Below, in pieces: positions 34,265 to 46,379 of a stretch of DNA of 64,000 nucleotides. Numbering within the stretch: the first letter of the stretch is position 1; each line of letters starts with the position of its first letter. The stretch is taken from positions 1 to 64,000 of the forward strand of contig JACCGJ010018795.1 in assembly GCA_013407085.1 (NCBI GenBank), in the 5' to 3' direction. The stretch is from Atriophallophorus winterbourni. Lineage: Eukaryota; Platyhelminthes; Trematoda; Plagiorchiida; Microphallidae. Both the position numbers and the translations under genes were made by a program. Below the pieces are notes generated by a model. That model saw only the letters and a list, made by a program, of their open reading frames with translations. It was not told the DNA's origin and made no database searches.

Positions 34265-34864
34265 GAAGGAGGAAAGATTCAAGATTTATTGTTTAAAATC
34301 AATTAGTTTTACAATAACCACATAGTCATGGTACAAAGTATTTATATCTATGAAAATGTTGGCCTCCTTCGGTCGATGTCGACCATGAATGTCAATCACC
34401 GTCGCATTATTATTTTCATGATGCACAGCATTTCGAATGGCTAAACAGTCCGAATCGTTAGGAACAATCAATCCCGCAAGGCTCGCGACGATAGGCAAAA
34501 GTCGGTCGATCTGCGTTAGCTGCACGCCGGAAGTGTAATCTGTGTCCAGCAGCTTAGAGGTGTATCTGCTTCTCCCCAGACCTTTCATATCTCTTTTGAA
34601 AACGTCTTTGTACCGCAAGTGTGGTCCCCCACCAGATTGCATCTTACCATAGTGCAGATCGGGACAAAATGACAGCTGCTCTACCGATCCGCTTATCTAT
34701 CTTCGTGTCTAGCGAGAAATTATCCGAGATGGTTGTACTAAGATATTTGAAATGATGTACTGGTTCAAGCTGACAGTTTTCAGCAGTAATGAAAGGAGGG
34801 GATACAATCCCTTGACCAATTACTTTGGTCTTGCTCAGGTTGATTTTTAGACCAACATTGGCAA
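34265..34864 (-). mobile_element. RTE-like copy 2, 3' part (severed by a CR1 insertion)
   Basis: On the minus strand VGLKINLSKTKVIGQG, then HHFKYLSTTISDNFSLDTKI is the conserved RT region after the catalytic box. PHLRYKDVFKRDMKGLG follows, then the 3' UTR hairpin GGTCGATGTCGACC (34,371-34,384). The sequence continues the minus-strand element that resumes at 36,715. Confidence 0.85.
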
Positions 34865-36714
34865 CATTTCCGTATGTCACGCAACAAAGTGACTTCACTT
34901 ATTCGAGAGGATAAGGAAGCGCACCAATTGATCCTGTTATCAAAATCGGAACACAACCCTAAGTTAGTATTAAAAATTATGAATGCGAAAGCAAAAGGCA
35001 AACCAGGTATTTTTGCCGTCCAGAATGGTGAAAAGCTCACGGAGACCGCGTTGGAAACCGCAAATGCTCTCGCGATTTATTACTCTAAAATGGTCGCGCC
35101 AAAGGTTTTAGTGGAGCGTTGTTAGGCTTCAGTCAACTCAGGAATCGAAACATTGTGTGGAATTTTGATAAATCCAGAGATTGTCGCACGTCAATTACTT
35201 GAACTAATTGTAATAAAATCCCAATGTGCGGATGGCATCACACTGGATGTGTTCAGGTTCTGTCATCGAAAACTTTGTAAACCTCTTTCCAGCCTGTTTA
35301 ATTATTATATTCCTAAAGGAGTGGTACTGAAAGATCGGAAGTCCGGCGTGATTACACCTATCTTCAAAGGAGGCTGCCGATTTGACGCTGCAATTTATCG
35401 TCCCGTCACACTATTACCTGTTATTGGTAAGGTCATGTAACGTATACTCTCGGAGAGAATGGTTGCACACTTTGAATTACGTAATTTGTTTTCGCTATTG
35501 TCTAACGAATTTTCTCATAGCGTTAGACGATTGGACGAAGGATTTTGATATAATTTCTTGCATTCACGCCCGCCACTTAGACATTTCTAAGGCTCTTGAC
35601 AGAGTCAAACACCATTTGCTTCTCCGAAACTGATATATTTAGGAATATGTGAACCACTACTATCATTGTTTTGCGACTACATGTCAGATCGCCACGCCCG
35701 AGTTAAAGTGAACGGAGTGCTATCTCAAAAGTTCAAAACCACCAGCGGAGTCCCAAAAGGATCCGTGCAAGGCCCACTCCGCTTTCTAATAAACATAAAC
35801 GAGGGGCCAAACACACCTCATGTCATCCAAAATGGTCCTGTTCGCGGATGATATGAAAATTTGGACGCAAATCAGTTCTGCAGATGATTGCGAGAAACTG
35901 CAAATGGATTTAGACAACGTGGCAAATTGGGCGGCCATGAATGATATGAAATTGAATATAAGGTAACGTAAGATGCTCCACCTTTGCACGAATGTTCCTT
36001 GGGCTTATGGATTGGAAGCTGATAACTTGACATGGAGTTCGTTGGAATAAGATCTTCGAGTATGGATGAATGAAAAACTGAAGACTACGTGGACTGCTAG
36101 AATATATATCGACGGGCAAACAGATTGTTAGGTATCTTTCGAAGAATATTTGGAAGATTCTCGCTGGTAACGTTACCCAGAATAATAAACGTTTACCTTT
36201 GCCATACGATGGAGTATACCGTAGAGGTCTGGGCTCCTTGGCTGCGAAAAGACATTGCTCTCTTCGATAAAATCTATCATAGAGCAACAAAGTTAGTGAT
36301 GGGTCTTCGCAATGTTTCGTATACCGGAAAATTGCGACGTCTGGGTCTATATGACTTTTCCCAAAGGAGGATACGACATGATATTATTCTGGCCTATAGA
36401 ATTGTGTCTATCGAAGGACATCCCCTAAAACACTTGCTCGATGTATGTGATGGAAAAGTGACACGCGGACATACCTTATCCCTTTACGTTCCAAGTTCCC
36501 GCATTGATTGTCTGCGCCATTTATCTTTGGAATTCCCTACTTCAAAATGTGGTAGACTTTCATGCAAAAGAACATCATTGGTGAGCCTTAGATTTGATAT
36601 TCTGTATTCCTCTTATACTATTATGTTTTTCACATTTTCATTCATACCGTAGTCCTGTGGTGTTTTAAAGTATTAACTTTTTAACCATAAATCCTTGAAC
36701 CCCTAAATCCTTGA
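34865..36714 (+). mobile_element. CR1-like element, 5'-truncated, nested in the RTE copy
   Basis: About 1.85 kb of CR1 ORF2 lacking the endonuclease. In order: a pre-RT domain (34,874-35,125); ADGITLDVFRF and VITPIFKGGCRFDAAIYRPV; HLDISKALDRVKHHLLL (block A); FKTTSGVPKGSVQGPLRFLI; MVLFADDMKIWTQ (35,841) with the catalytic Asp-Asp; and the C-terminal domain (36,125-36,570) with SQRRIRHDIILAYRIVS. It ends with CCATAAATCCTTGAAC and a second CTAAATCCTTGAA. Several frameshifts and stops make it non-autonomous. Confidence 0.88.
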
Positions 36715-39700
36715 AATGGTCTTTGCATACCGACGAAAACACTCCATTAGCGACTGAAGGTGTTTTAAGGAGTGAGCAATAATGGCTGCATCGTCGGTAA
36801 ACAGCAGGTCACGGATTAGCACATCCCGTACTATGGTTTGTGCTCTCAACCGGTTCAGGTTGAGAAGCTTGACATCACTTCGCGCGCGTAGGTATATACC
36901 TTCTGTTCTCGTCCTGAAAGCGTACTTCAGAAGCAGAGCAAAGAAAATACCGAACAGTGTGGGAGCAAGTACACACCATTTTTTGATGCCTCTGCGAATT
37001 TCAAAATGCTTCTGAACCAAAACCGTTAAAATGGACTAAGCCCTTCAAGACAGTGTGGAAGGAAATAACGCGTTCGAGCAGGCTTGGGAGGCACTGTATT
37101 CGATCAATCATTTTGTAAAGACCCTCTGTGCTGACACAGTAGAATACCTTTGTTAAATCAATAAAACAGCGCATATTGGCATACGTTGTTCCCGACACTT
37201 TTCTTGAAGTTCTCGCAGAGAGTAGATCATTTCAACGGTTGATCTTCCCTTGCGGAAGCCACATTGAGATTTGGAGTAATCTCTATCAGCCAAAACGTGT
37301 GACCGGATCTGTGAGATTTGAGCGAACAATTTGTCTACAACATTCAGAATGGAGTTTCCTCTGATTTTGTTGCAGTCGCCTCTATCACCCTAATTCTTAA
37401 ATAGCGTGATAATCTTTGCGTCTCGCATCTCTTGTAGGACACACTCCTCCTGCCAGCACAGAAGAAGCAAATGGTGAAGAGGCTGTAATTATGCTGTTCT
37501 ACAGTATCTGATGAGCTCACGTAGAATTCTGTCGTCACCAGAGGCCTTCCCATTCGCTAAGCGGTCGATTGCCCGAATGAGCTCATCAAGAGTAAGGGAA
37601 GTATCTAGCTGTTCAATGGTTGACATTTTCAAGTGCATGCGGTAAAAGACTACTGTACCTAGAGTAAAGAGAGGAGAAGTGCTCTACCCATCTTTTAATT
37701 TGCTGAGTTTTGCGACAATCGGGTTACCAAATATAGACTTAATTGGAGCCGTTTCAAGTTTTTGTTTGGACAAATAGTTCTTTTGATCCCATCATACATA
37801 TCGTGAAAATTTTCAGTATCTGCATCTTTTTTGGTTTCTGAAGCTAAGTTCAGTCCAATAATCATTTGCACATCGCCTTGCAGTCTGTTGAACTTTATTT
37901 CTAGCTTCCCTTAAAAGTCGTAAGTTTTCATCTGTTGGCATACCTTTAAACTTCCAGAATGTTGAACGTTTCTCAGCAACACAACAGTCATCTCAGAAGC
38001 TTTTGCTTCGAACCAGTCGCTAGTTCGAGTTTTCTTCTGACCGTAAGTGGAAAGTGTGACTCGGCATATTCTGCATTTTAGCGATTCCCAGTATTCTGGA
38101 GCCGATTCGAGTGGGGTTGTCTTGAAATTTTTCAAATCGCGCAGGTACATTAGTTTAGCACATGCGAGTGCCGTCTATCCTTGGTTTAGCAGGTAATTTG
38201 GTGCGGTGAAATCTCGACTGGGGAAGCCTTAGTTGCGCACAAACCAGCAAATTATTAGTGTCGCTGTCTGCGGTTTGATATGATCTTGTGAGTATTACGC
38301 TTTCTACATTAGTGCGCCTAACAAGAATAAGATCAGGATGATGCCAATGCTTAGAGCGATGATGTTGCCAATGACCTTATGCTGTGGTTTTGTTTGAAAA
38401 AATGTGTGCACATTTCTTAAAGGCGTTGTCTATTTTTATTGGTTTGACCGGCTCCAAACGTTCCGAAACAGTTTTGCAAACATTCGTTGTCTGCACCAAA
38501 TCTTGCATTGAAATAACCTCATACCAGTAAACCGTTTTTAGTGGCACGTTTCTGAGGATTGTTGTGAAGTTATGATAAATAGCGTTTTTCGCAGAAGCCG
38601 TCGCAAAGAGCGTCGCTGCATTAACTTTGACCAGTTTATTGGTACCAGTAATAAAATTCAGATTTAGAGTCCAAACCCATTCGCTCTTGCTGCTCCTCGG
38701 TTCTGCTGCTTTTAATAGGCTGTTTTGCACGGCAAACCAAACTCCAATAGTCGAGGCTCATCAGAACCCCTTCATTTCCAAAAATATGTAATCACTTTCG
38801 TTTAGCATTTCAGTGTCTGGTAATCTCGTCGCTTGCAGGCCAGCCGCGTCGACCGTCAGCTTTTACAGCTCATTGTTAATCACAGCTGATTTTATTGCAC
38901 ATCTGATATTCGAGACGTCGTCATGAAATCCTGGGAGCATGGACCTGTTTCAGAACTGACCTCTGTTGTTCAGTAATTCTTCTCGCTGGTGCGGAAAAAT
39001 ACAGTCTTCTTGTCGGTTGATTCCTAATCCCCATGCACTCAATGAGGATAGCAGATCGTGGCGAAATGGCAGCTTATTGACTGGGGGCTACCCAGCTTGA
39101 GGCGGGCGGTAGCGGTCAAATGAGACTGAAAATCTCTCTCACCGTCGGAAGCAGCCCTAGGCGCTAAGCTTCACGCCAGTCGAGCCATAGCTTTTAACCC
39201 GTACGTGCAGTTTCCCAAGTAAATAATCCATAGACGCGGAATGACGTGTTCTCTCCATTGGTGCGTTGAGATGTACGCCAGGACAGTTCAATATGAATAA
39301 CTAGCTGTTGCCAATGCAGCAAATTCTTCTTTCTCCACAGCACCACCAGAATCAAAGGAACAGCTAGGTTGATGCGGTTGGACAAGGATACCGTCGCAGA
39401 AGTTAGCAGAAGTTGAATACAACCTCAGACTGCTTAACAAGACTCCGGCTCCGGATTTGTTTTTTGCGGTTGAATCCTGAAGATTTTTAAATCATTGGAT
39501 GTATCCACAAGTTAGTGAAGGTTTGAGATAAATGTTTTCCTTTAACTACGTGTACCGCCTTCATGGAATTACGATCTCTACCTGCTCGAAGCGAGTTGGT
39601 TTTGAGGCGCCATTCAGCCGCTTTCACCGTTTCTCCTGTCAGTAGAAGAAGTTTCACCGGGTCACACAGGACTACGCGTGCAGGCCAGAAGCTGGACTTG

Positions 39701-39785
39701 GTTGTCAGAGGTTATACGAGACGCGCGCAATTTGGGCAATTTTTGAATTGGGAACTTATCTCCAAGATTGCTGCGGCAGCGGAAA
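36715..39785 (-). mobile_element. RTE-like copy 2, 5' UTR, endonuclease and most of RT
   Basis: Read on the minus strand from 39,785: a 5' UTR matching those at 60.9 and 19.1 kb, an endonuclease region (38,377-39,100) including NSLLKAAEPRSSKSEWVWTL and SKHWHHPDLILVRRTNVESV, then the RT domain with REARNKVQQTARRCANDYW, LANGKASGDD and SQCGFRKGRSTVEMIYSLRE. GIKKWCVLAPTLFGIFFALL and LLFTDDAAIIAHS (36,703-37,020) carry the catalytic Asp pair. Frameshifts and stops are frequent. The remaining 3' part lies at 34,265-34,864. Confidence 0.88.
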
Positions 39786-40069
39786 CCTTTGAACACTGTA
39801 TTATGTTAAGAGTAATTCGGACTATAGGACCTTCGGGGTGAATTACTCGCGGATTTCGTTAGAGAATATTAATTAAACGTGTAAATCAACCCTGGAACGG
39901 CAAAGATAGTTGATATCATTTTCGTTGTTGTTAGCAAAGATAGGCTTAATGATAAAGAAGTTAATTAAAAGACCCCATCAAATACGAGACTTGAATGCTG
40001 CGAGTAGTGACATTCTGTGAATAGTAAATTGACAAATTCTGACAAATATTACGATTGTCTGACTATTAT
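39786..40069. other. Spacer between RTE copy 2 and a CR1 copy
   Basis: Short AT-rich stretch with no coding or repeat signal beyond the possible CR1 3' UTR at its right end. Confidence 0.4.
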
Positions 40070-41990
40070 ACATGGCTATCAAGATGCGTAGAATGAATAT
40101 CGAAAATGCAAGACAACACGCTGTATGAATAAAATCAATAGGAAATGGAGGCAAAATTAGGATTAATTTCCATGTAGTCGTCAAGTTTCGATTTGAGTTT
40201 AGCTACAGTGTTTGAGTTTACCAAATCGGCAGGTAGGGAATTCCAAACAAAACACACTCGCACCACAGAAAAATACCTGCAGCAGTTCCGTTTGATGTGT
40301 GGTATTTCCAAATTGCAATGATAACCACCGGAGTTGCTGAAAGGTCGAAGGTGGAATATTTAATCCATGGTGTGAAAAACGTAATACGGATTTGATATGC
40401 AAATATAAGATCGACCCGTATTCTCCTTTGTGAAAGTGTCCTCAGATCCAGTCGTCCGAATCGCTCGACGTATAACGTAATTTAAAACCATTGAAAAGCT
40501 TAGGAGCTCAAAGAAGAACTGGTCTAGCAGTAAAATATCTTTCTGGAGCCATAGTGTCCGGGCTTGTGTAGCATAGTCCAGATCTGTGTGTATCTGAGAG
40601 GAAATCGATCCGAGGAAAAGCGTTCAAATATCCACCACAACATGCCTTGCAGCTGAGACGCGCGTTTGTAAACGGATTTGCATTGTAGACCATCTTTCTA
40701 ACTACCACAAATCCAGACACCCAGGTCCTTTTCTTCCACTGTGTAAACCAAGATTTGGTTGACTAGCTTGTATAGGTAGGAAAAGCCAGGATTGCGACCA
40801 ATCTGCATGATCCTTCTATATATTCAATGCAAGTTATTTTCGGTCGTTTTGTAGCAAAATGCAATCAAAAGCATTGTTGATTCGCCTCCATGTATTTATT
40901 TCAACAGCAAACCGAAGCATATTACTGTCGTTTGGTATTGGTAAATCGTTCATGTAGATTAGGAACAGTATTGGTCCAAGCACCGATTCTTTTTGAACAC
41001 CGCTAGTGACATCAATTTTCATTGTTAATATGCCATCTACACGAACTCTGATGTATCAGTGCCTAAGGTAATCACGAGTACATTCATATAATTTTCAAAG
41101 AATGCCTTGTTTATGTAGCTTGTTTGAAATTAAATTATGATGAACTCTGTCGAAAGCTTTAGAAATGTCCAGGTAGCATTCGTGAATACATCAACCTGCA
41201 TCTACAACACTCGTCCAGTCGTCTTAGCTTATCAGCAAGTTTGCTAGACAAGAAATATTTCTGCGAAATCCATGTTGGTCAACTGGCAAAAGTCCGTTCC
41301 TTTATAGATGTTGCGCTTTTTCTGCCGTTATTATTCGCTCAAAAACGTTTGATACCGAAGACAGTAATGTCACCGGCCGGTAATGTTTTGACATCAGAAC
41401 GTCAACTTCATTTGCAAATGGTTGTTATTTGTCCCGGTAATAAACATTTCAGATAGAGGTTCAGACAGTTGCGTATGACAGGTTTGGCTTAGCATTGGAG
41501 TCATATCGTCCAGTCCTGAAGATTTCTGTACATGTAAATTTCCTAAGTGCTGCGCTACCGCCGTTGGAGTATTCAAGAATTCACTCAAACTCAGTCGGTC
41601 AAGTTGAATGATGGAATCCTCAACAGGCTCCGTGGATTTTGGCGCGAAAACTCTAAAATAAAAGTCTGGCAATAGATTAGCGTCTCCTCAACGCATTCAG
41701 TGAAACCAGAAGACGTTTTCAATAAAACAACTCTTCGTTTAATATTCGTTCTATCATTTACGAGTCGATAAAAGTACTTTGGATTGTGGTGCATCTGAGA
41801 AATCAAATGCGATTGAAAAGCTTGTTTATCATATCGAATTAAGCGGATAGCGTTGTTTATCATTGCGTAAATTGTGCCCATGCATACACTATTTGTAGCC
41901 ATTATGAAACTCACATCCTCTTACCCTTTGTTTCATTCATTTTTTAGTCCTGCATCTTAGTTTATTTTTATGTTGAGAAGCTTTCTTCAG
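40070..41990 (-). mobile_element. CR1-like element, degenerate
   Basis: Minus strand, in order: the pre-RT domain (HHNPKYFYRLVNDRTNIKRR, 41,591-41,914); SSGLDDMTPMLSQTCHTQLS (41,394-41,672), corresponding to the PDGIPPxLL block; MKIDVTSGVQKESVLGPILF (40,834-41,022), where GVPQGSVLGPLLF is usual; and a C-terminus with VWNSLPADLVNSNTVAKLKS (40,170-40,250). The catalytic FADD box has become FAVE. Dead copy lying just 3' of the zinc-finger gene. Confidence 0.82.
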
Positions 41991-42521
41991 AATGAATATT
42001 GACTGCTCGCCCAGTATAGATTTCAGTTGCTGTAAGAGAGAGACCCAATGACCATTCGTATTTGTGTAATCCAGTTGTGCACGCGCGGATGTAACGAGGA
42101 AATGTATGAAAAGTCAACGTGTTTTCCGTTCCATAGAGCAAATAAGGTATTAAACGTTAGACCTTGACGAGAAGACCACAAACATATTATAATTATTCAT
42201 ATATGGCTTGGGAACAACTATTAATTCGCGAAAGTGTCAGAGTGTAAACTTAAATAAGGGATAAAATCGGACTTGCTGAAAAATCTGAAATTCTAGATAT
42301 TTTGTTCAAACACGTGATTTGAATTAGCAGTGCTCATTTTATTTTTCTCTCAAAATTATGAAAGTCCAAAAAATCGTCTGACCTGAGGCTAAATGAAGAG
42401 TTTAGTGTGATTTCAAGAGTTATATTTGAAACAATCTGACATAATAATTAAATTTAATTCACAATGCGCAACATGAACATTATAGAAACATAATTTCACG
42501 AAATTAAATTGAGCGCATAGC
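41991..42521 (-). other. 3' flank of the zinc-finger gene
   Basis: No gene. On the minus strand an AATAAA (42,338-42,343) lies about 180 nt after the stop codon and is a plausible polyadenylation signal for the zinc-finger gene. Confidence 0.4.
42338..42343 (-). terminator. Candidate polyadenylation signal AATAAA
   Basis: A canonical hexamer on the minus strand about 180 nt downstream of the zinc-finger stop codon. The sequence is AT-rich, so chance occurrence is possible. Confidence 0.3.
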
Positions 42522-42953
42522 TCAGAAGTGCAGGGAATGTACGGTGAACTCATAAAGCCCGGAGCATACTTTACCGCACATGTTACATTTCCAAGGCTGA
42601 TCAACACAATGCAGACCCATGTGCAAATTATATAGCAATTGATTTTTGAACAATATTTGGCAGTGCGAACACACGTACTGGGACTTGAAGATGTATATTT
42701 TACCACCATGTGTCGAAGGTGAGCTCCTCATATCAGTTGAATACTTTGAGTTATCGTTGGCTGAAGTGCTCAAGTTCCACGTAGAATCCCGTGATTGCTG
42801 CGTAGCTTTTGAAAAGTTGTAGGGCTTGAGTGGATATGGATGCCGGGAATGCCAATGGTATAGCGAAGCAGTATACAATGACCTTCTATGTGCAGATCTT
42901 TTTGTATCCATTTGATCAGATTCCGGGATCCAATTATTACAATTCATAGATTC
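42522..42953 (-). CDS. Zinc-finger exon 3: paired C-terminal fingers
   Basis: Starts after TTTTTTATAG in phase 0 and encodes ESMNCNNWIPESDQMDTKRS, a Ser/Thr-rich spacer, and the two C-terminal C2H2 fingers, ending LHF and TGA at 42,522-42,524. The protein stops two or three residues after the last zinc ligand, as in Ikaros-like proteins. Confidence 0.82.
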   Translation of the reverse strand, partial: ESMNCNNWIPESDQMDTKRSAHRRSLYTASLYHWHSRHPYPLKPYNFSKATQQSRDSTWNLSTSANDNSKYSTDMRSSPSTHGGKIYIFKSQYVCSHCQILFKNQLLYNLHMGLHCVDQPWKCNMCGKVCSGLYEFTVHSLHF

Positions 42954-44754
42954 CTATAAAAAACATTGGAATTATGATTGGTTTTTGTGTATTTTTATAT
43001 TTGGGTCAGCGTCGATTATATTGACCTACAACATATATTGGAAAACGATTGAAGCTGAACTTATACGAATGTGATACTTGTGAACAAATATCCCCAAAAT
43101 TTCGAACAACTATTCATATAAAATGTTAGTTGGAGTTTGATATCATATTCGATTTTCGGTCATATATCATGTTAAAACCGAGTAACCAGACTGGACAACT
43201 TCTACCGTGTATATTACTGTGTTATAAGGAGTGACATCGAACGGAGAAAAGCAGAGTTTTTCTTAAACGTTTTGTGTAACTCCGATCTGACGTTTGCGAA
43301 ATAAACATTTTCTTCTTGCAAAACTACTGTCCAAAAAAGTCATACAAAATATGGTACAAGATTATGTATTGGGAACATTGCATTCGCTTATGTACATGCA
43401 ACAGAAGCACCCATTTAATTTGAGATACGCCGAATTTCTCACAACTGATTCTAACCTTATTAGCAAGAATACGTTTGGACGATTTAACTAAATCGAAATT
43501 TCGATCAATTTCAATCGAAGATAAAAGAGCCGCAGCGCAATAAAGAAAAGCAACTTCAACATTATTACGTACAAAATTATCGGGGAGCATCACATTATGA
43601 TCATCACAGAAATATTTAACTGGATGATGAATAAAAATTGTTTATAGGAATATTGCGCGCAATTTTTCGAAAAATCATGAACAATACTACCGTTTTTGGG
43701 ATACATGCTTCTAACTATAACATCTAGCTAATTTAGTTTATTCTCTGCTACTTCGAAACCAACAACATCATATTTCATTGCTTAAAAATCGTCTGAAATT
43801 ATTGTTAGTAACTGAAAAAATGCTTAAAAATGAGCTTTCTCACTTCAACTGATAGTTGTAAATCTTCGTCTTGCTCATTATTCGAAGTTCCTTTATAATT
43901 GCACTCCATATTATCAACGGAAGAGTTCGTTGAACTGGTCGGATTCCTTTGTGACGAATTAGGCGGAACCGATTGGCTTCTGGTGTTATCCGATTCGGGA
44001 GACACGAAGCATGTTTTACTAAAGTTGCCACTGTTAATAACCCCGTCAATTTGACGAATCGCTTCAGTTAATTCACCTAAAATTTAGAATGGAATAACTT
44101 ACCGTTGTTGGAAAGTTGCCCGGATACTGAAGAATTTTGGGAACTTTTGGTGTGGGGATAGATTTGGTTCACTGAATTCGAAGGCTCATTACTTGCTGGC
44201 ATTAATCGATCATCGAATTTACGCATATTTTCTACGTTCAATATAGTGCGTCTGTTATGTGTCCCCGAGTTTTCTTCTCTGTCAACAGAAGCGTTCGCAG
44301 ATGAATCTAAGGGTTCTCTGCAAGACTGTTCCAAGACGCGATCAGCAACTTTGTTGTATTTGTTTTGTTCTTCTTCCCAAAGGAAATTTCCGATAGATTT
44401 TCGCAAATCGTACCATTTGTCCAGCTTGGTCAGGCTAAATGACGAGCTCTTATCCGCTGATTGTGACATAGAAGATAATACGCTGGTAATCATGGAAGCC
44501 AGAGCCATTCCCTCTCCCAATTCTCGGGATTGTATGGAACCACTATTTGACGGGTCGTGCTGTTTTGCTTTTATTTTGCTACAACCATCATTACTAACAC
44601 TCTCCATCATGTGCATTGCCAATGTGTCCCTGTTCGCGAACTTTATTCCACATTTGAAACAAACAAAGTTCTCAGATAATCGATGCTGATCCTCAGGGCT
44701 ATTATCATTCTCCATTTTCGAATTTCGTTCACTGCCTAATAATGAGGAAAACAT
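42522..44754 (-). CDS. Hunchback/Ikaros-type C2H2 zinc-finger protein, three exons
   Basis: Minus-strand exons 44754-44103, 44076-43844 and 42953-42522 join in frame to 438 residues, or 425 from the second ATG (44,715). Near the N-terminus FVCFKCGIKFANRDTLAMHM has C-x2-C-x12-H with a later Cys58, an atypical C2HC finger. The middle is Ser/Asn-rich and disordered. The C-terminus has two fingers, VCSHCQILFKNQLLYNLHMG then CNMCGKVCSGLYEFTVHSLH; the HMGLH ending and paired layout are the signature of the Hunchback/Ikaros C-terminal dimerisation fingers. It is likely a nuclear transcription factor. The last finger has a two-residue His-His gap where relatives have a longer one. A good acceptor (TCATTATTAG, ending 44,735) sits between the two ATGs, so the first exon may be internal or trans-spliced, and DNA-binding fingers may lie upstream. 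Confidence 0.75.
43844..44076 (-). CDS. Zinc-finger exon 2: disordered segment
   Basis: Follows a 26-nt intron and encodes ELTEAIRQIDGVINSGNFSK, then a Ser/Asn/Gln-rich stretch (PPNSSQRNPTSSTNSSVDN) and an acidic end EQDEDLQLSVE. The donor GTGAGA is in phase 0. No fold is evident. Confidence 0.72.
44103..44754 (-). CDS. Zinc-finger exon 1: atypical N-terminal finger and linker
   Basis: Open from ATG 44,754 after an in-frame TAA upstream. It contains the C2HC-like finger at residues 31-58, a CSKIKAKQHDPS basic patch, a helix (ASMITSVLSSMSQSA), and a KWYDLRKSIGNFLWEEEQNK segment. It ends QLSNN with donor GTAAGT splitting a Gly codon. ATG 44,715 (AAAATGG) is the better initiation context. Confidence 0.7.
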
Positions 44755-46379
44755 TGCATCCAGGTTATATTTGATTAAAAATCGAATAGCATGTATTAGT
44801 TACAGTCGATTACTTCACGCCCAAAGCCCAACAAGAGAGAGAAAATTTTGCGAGCAATTATTATTTCACAAGTGATGCATTGCTAATTTAGCAATATTCG
44901 TGATTGGTTTACCGAGATGTGTCAGTATATAATACTTTCCCCTATTAAAGCCTAATGGAAATAAAACGTCTGCTAGGTGTCACAAGTAAAAGCATGTTGA
45001 GAGCTTTTGGGTTAGATTGCCGCTTTCGTTACAATACGGAGAACACCAACATTCTACATCGTATGAGATACACTTAAACTCAACAGCCATCCTGAACATA
45101 AGCACGTTAGATTCTATTCTTGTCCCTTTGTATTAAGCGCTCAAGTTCTCATGATTTATTATCTGGATCACCTTAAAAAAGCCATCAATCGATTATACAT
45201 TTTATTCCCTACACCACAACGATTTATCTCAATGATTTAGCCATCACACACTGAACATATAACTGAAATTATTCAGATTGAATCTCTCGTTGATCACTCA
45301 AGCAACACGTATAAATGTTTTTAAAAATATTCGAATTCGCTATGTAAATGATGCAAACGGTCATCCATGCTCAGATGAAACCCATTATACTTCCACCTGA
45401 TTCTAACAACCGTAACACCAATCAGATTAATAAATTATGGTGTCGTTTCCATTCTCAAATTTGTCTAAAAATGTAATTGTTGAAACGCTTCAACCGGGCA
45501 AAAGAGCAAAGTTAAGTTGTCTTTTTGACCCGCAAGATCTAGGCTGGGCTCTGTCCGAATAAGTCCTCCTGAATAGACTAACATCTCTAATACTTTTGTG
45601 TAGTATAAACCCCTAGTAATGTGCTTAGCGTTTGCTTTTATTTGTCATGAATTGTTAAATGATGATTCTTGAATACAGTAGTAGCACGAAAGTTAAATGC
45701 GACATAGTGAATGTACTGTCTTAAAAATAGTTTAAAAGTAGTGATTAAGTATCAAACAAAAGAACCGAATGCACTCACGCTTTCTGGACAAAACATAAGT
45801 AATATCGTGGTAAGCGAACTTGTATGTAACAAAAAAATTAGTATAATTTCCTGCATATTTTGAGGGTGGCTTCACGTAAAAGCAAAGGAGACTAGATGGG
45901 AAAGAAATATTTGGGCTGACAGAATAATACACTCCTGCAAATGTCCAAAAATATTAAGATAAAAGTAGTTAGATCAGTGTCAGCAATCATAAAAGGGGCA
46001 ACAGATTGGACTCAAAAGTATAATCATAAATTAAGTCTCAAAACCTGAACTTCAGGATTTCCAGTTTGAAGATTAGAATCAGCACGATCCTAATTATATA
46101 AGGCTAAAGCTAAACATAGTCTTACGTAGGACAGACAGCTAGTGAACTTTATACTAGGGTGGAAAAGCACAAGAAGCTCATAAAGAAACTTCAACAAAAT
46201 GAGACGGCTCATCGGTCTCTAATGAAAGACTTAGATTAAGCTGAACATGTTTTGGACACCAGCCACAATATAGACTTAGAAAACGCTGATGTGCTGCGAC
46301 TTTAGATGGAACGCCTGCTAGCAGGGACAGTGGAAATCACTAAGGCTGATAGACATGTGGCCAGAGATCTCCTCTATTG
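44755..46379. other. Upstream flank of the zinc-finger gene, no gene seen
   Basis: AT-rich, with short frames only. I looked on the minus strand for TGEKPY-like linkers or C-x2-C fingers that would extend the zinc-finger gene and saw none. Confidence 0.4.

Noticed and set aside
43324..43593. 89-codon minus-strand frame in the zinc-finger gene's second intron
   Set aside because: The splice model works across it in phase without using it, and the peptide matches nothing I recognise.
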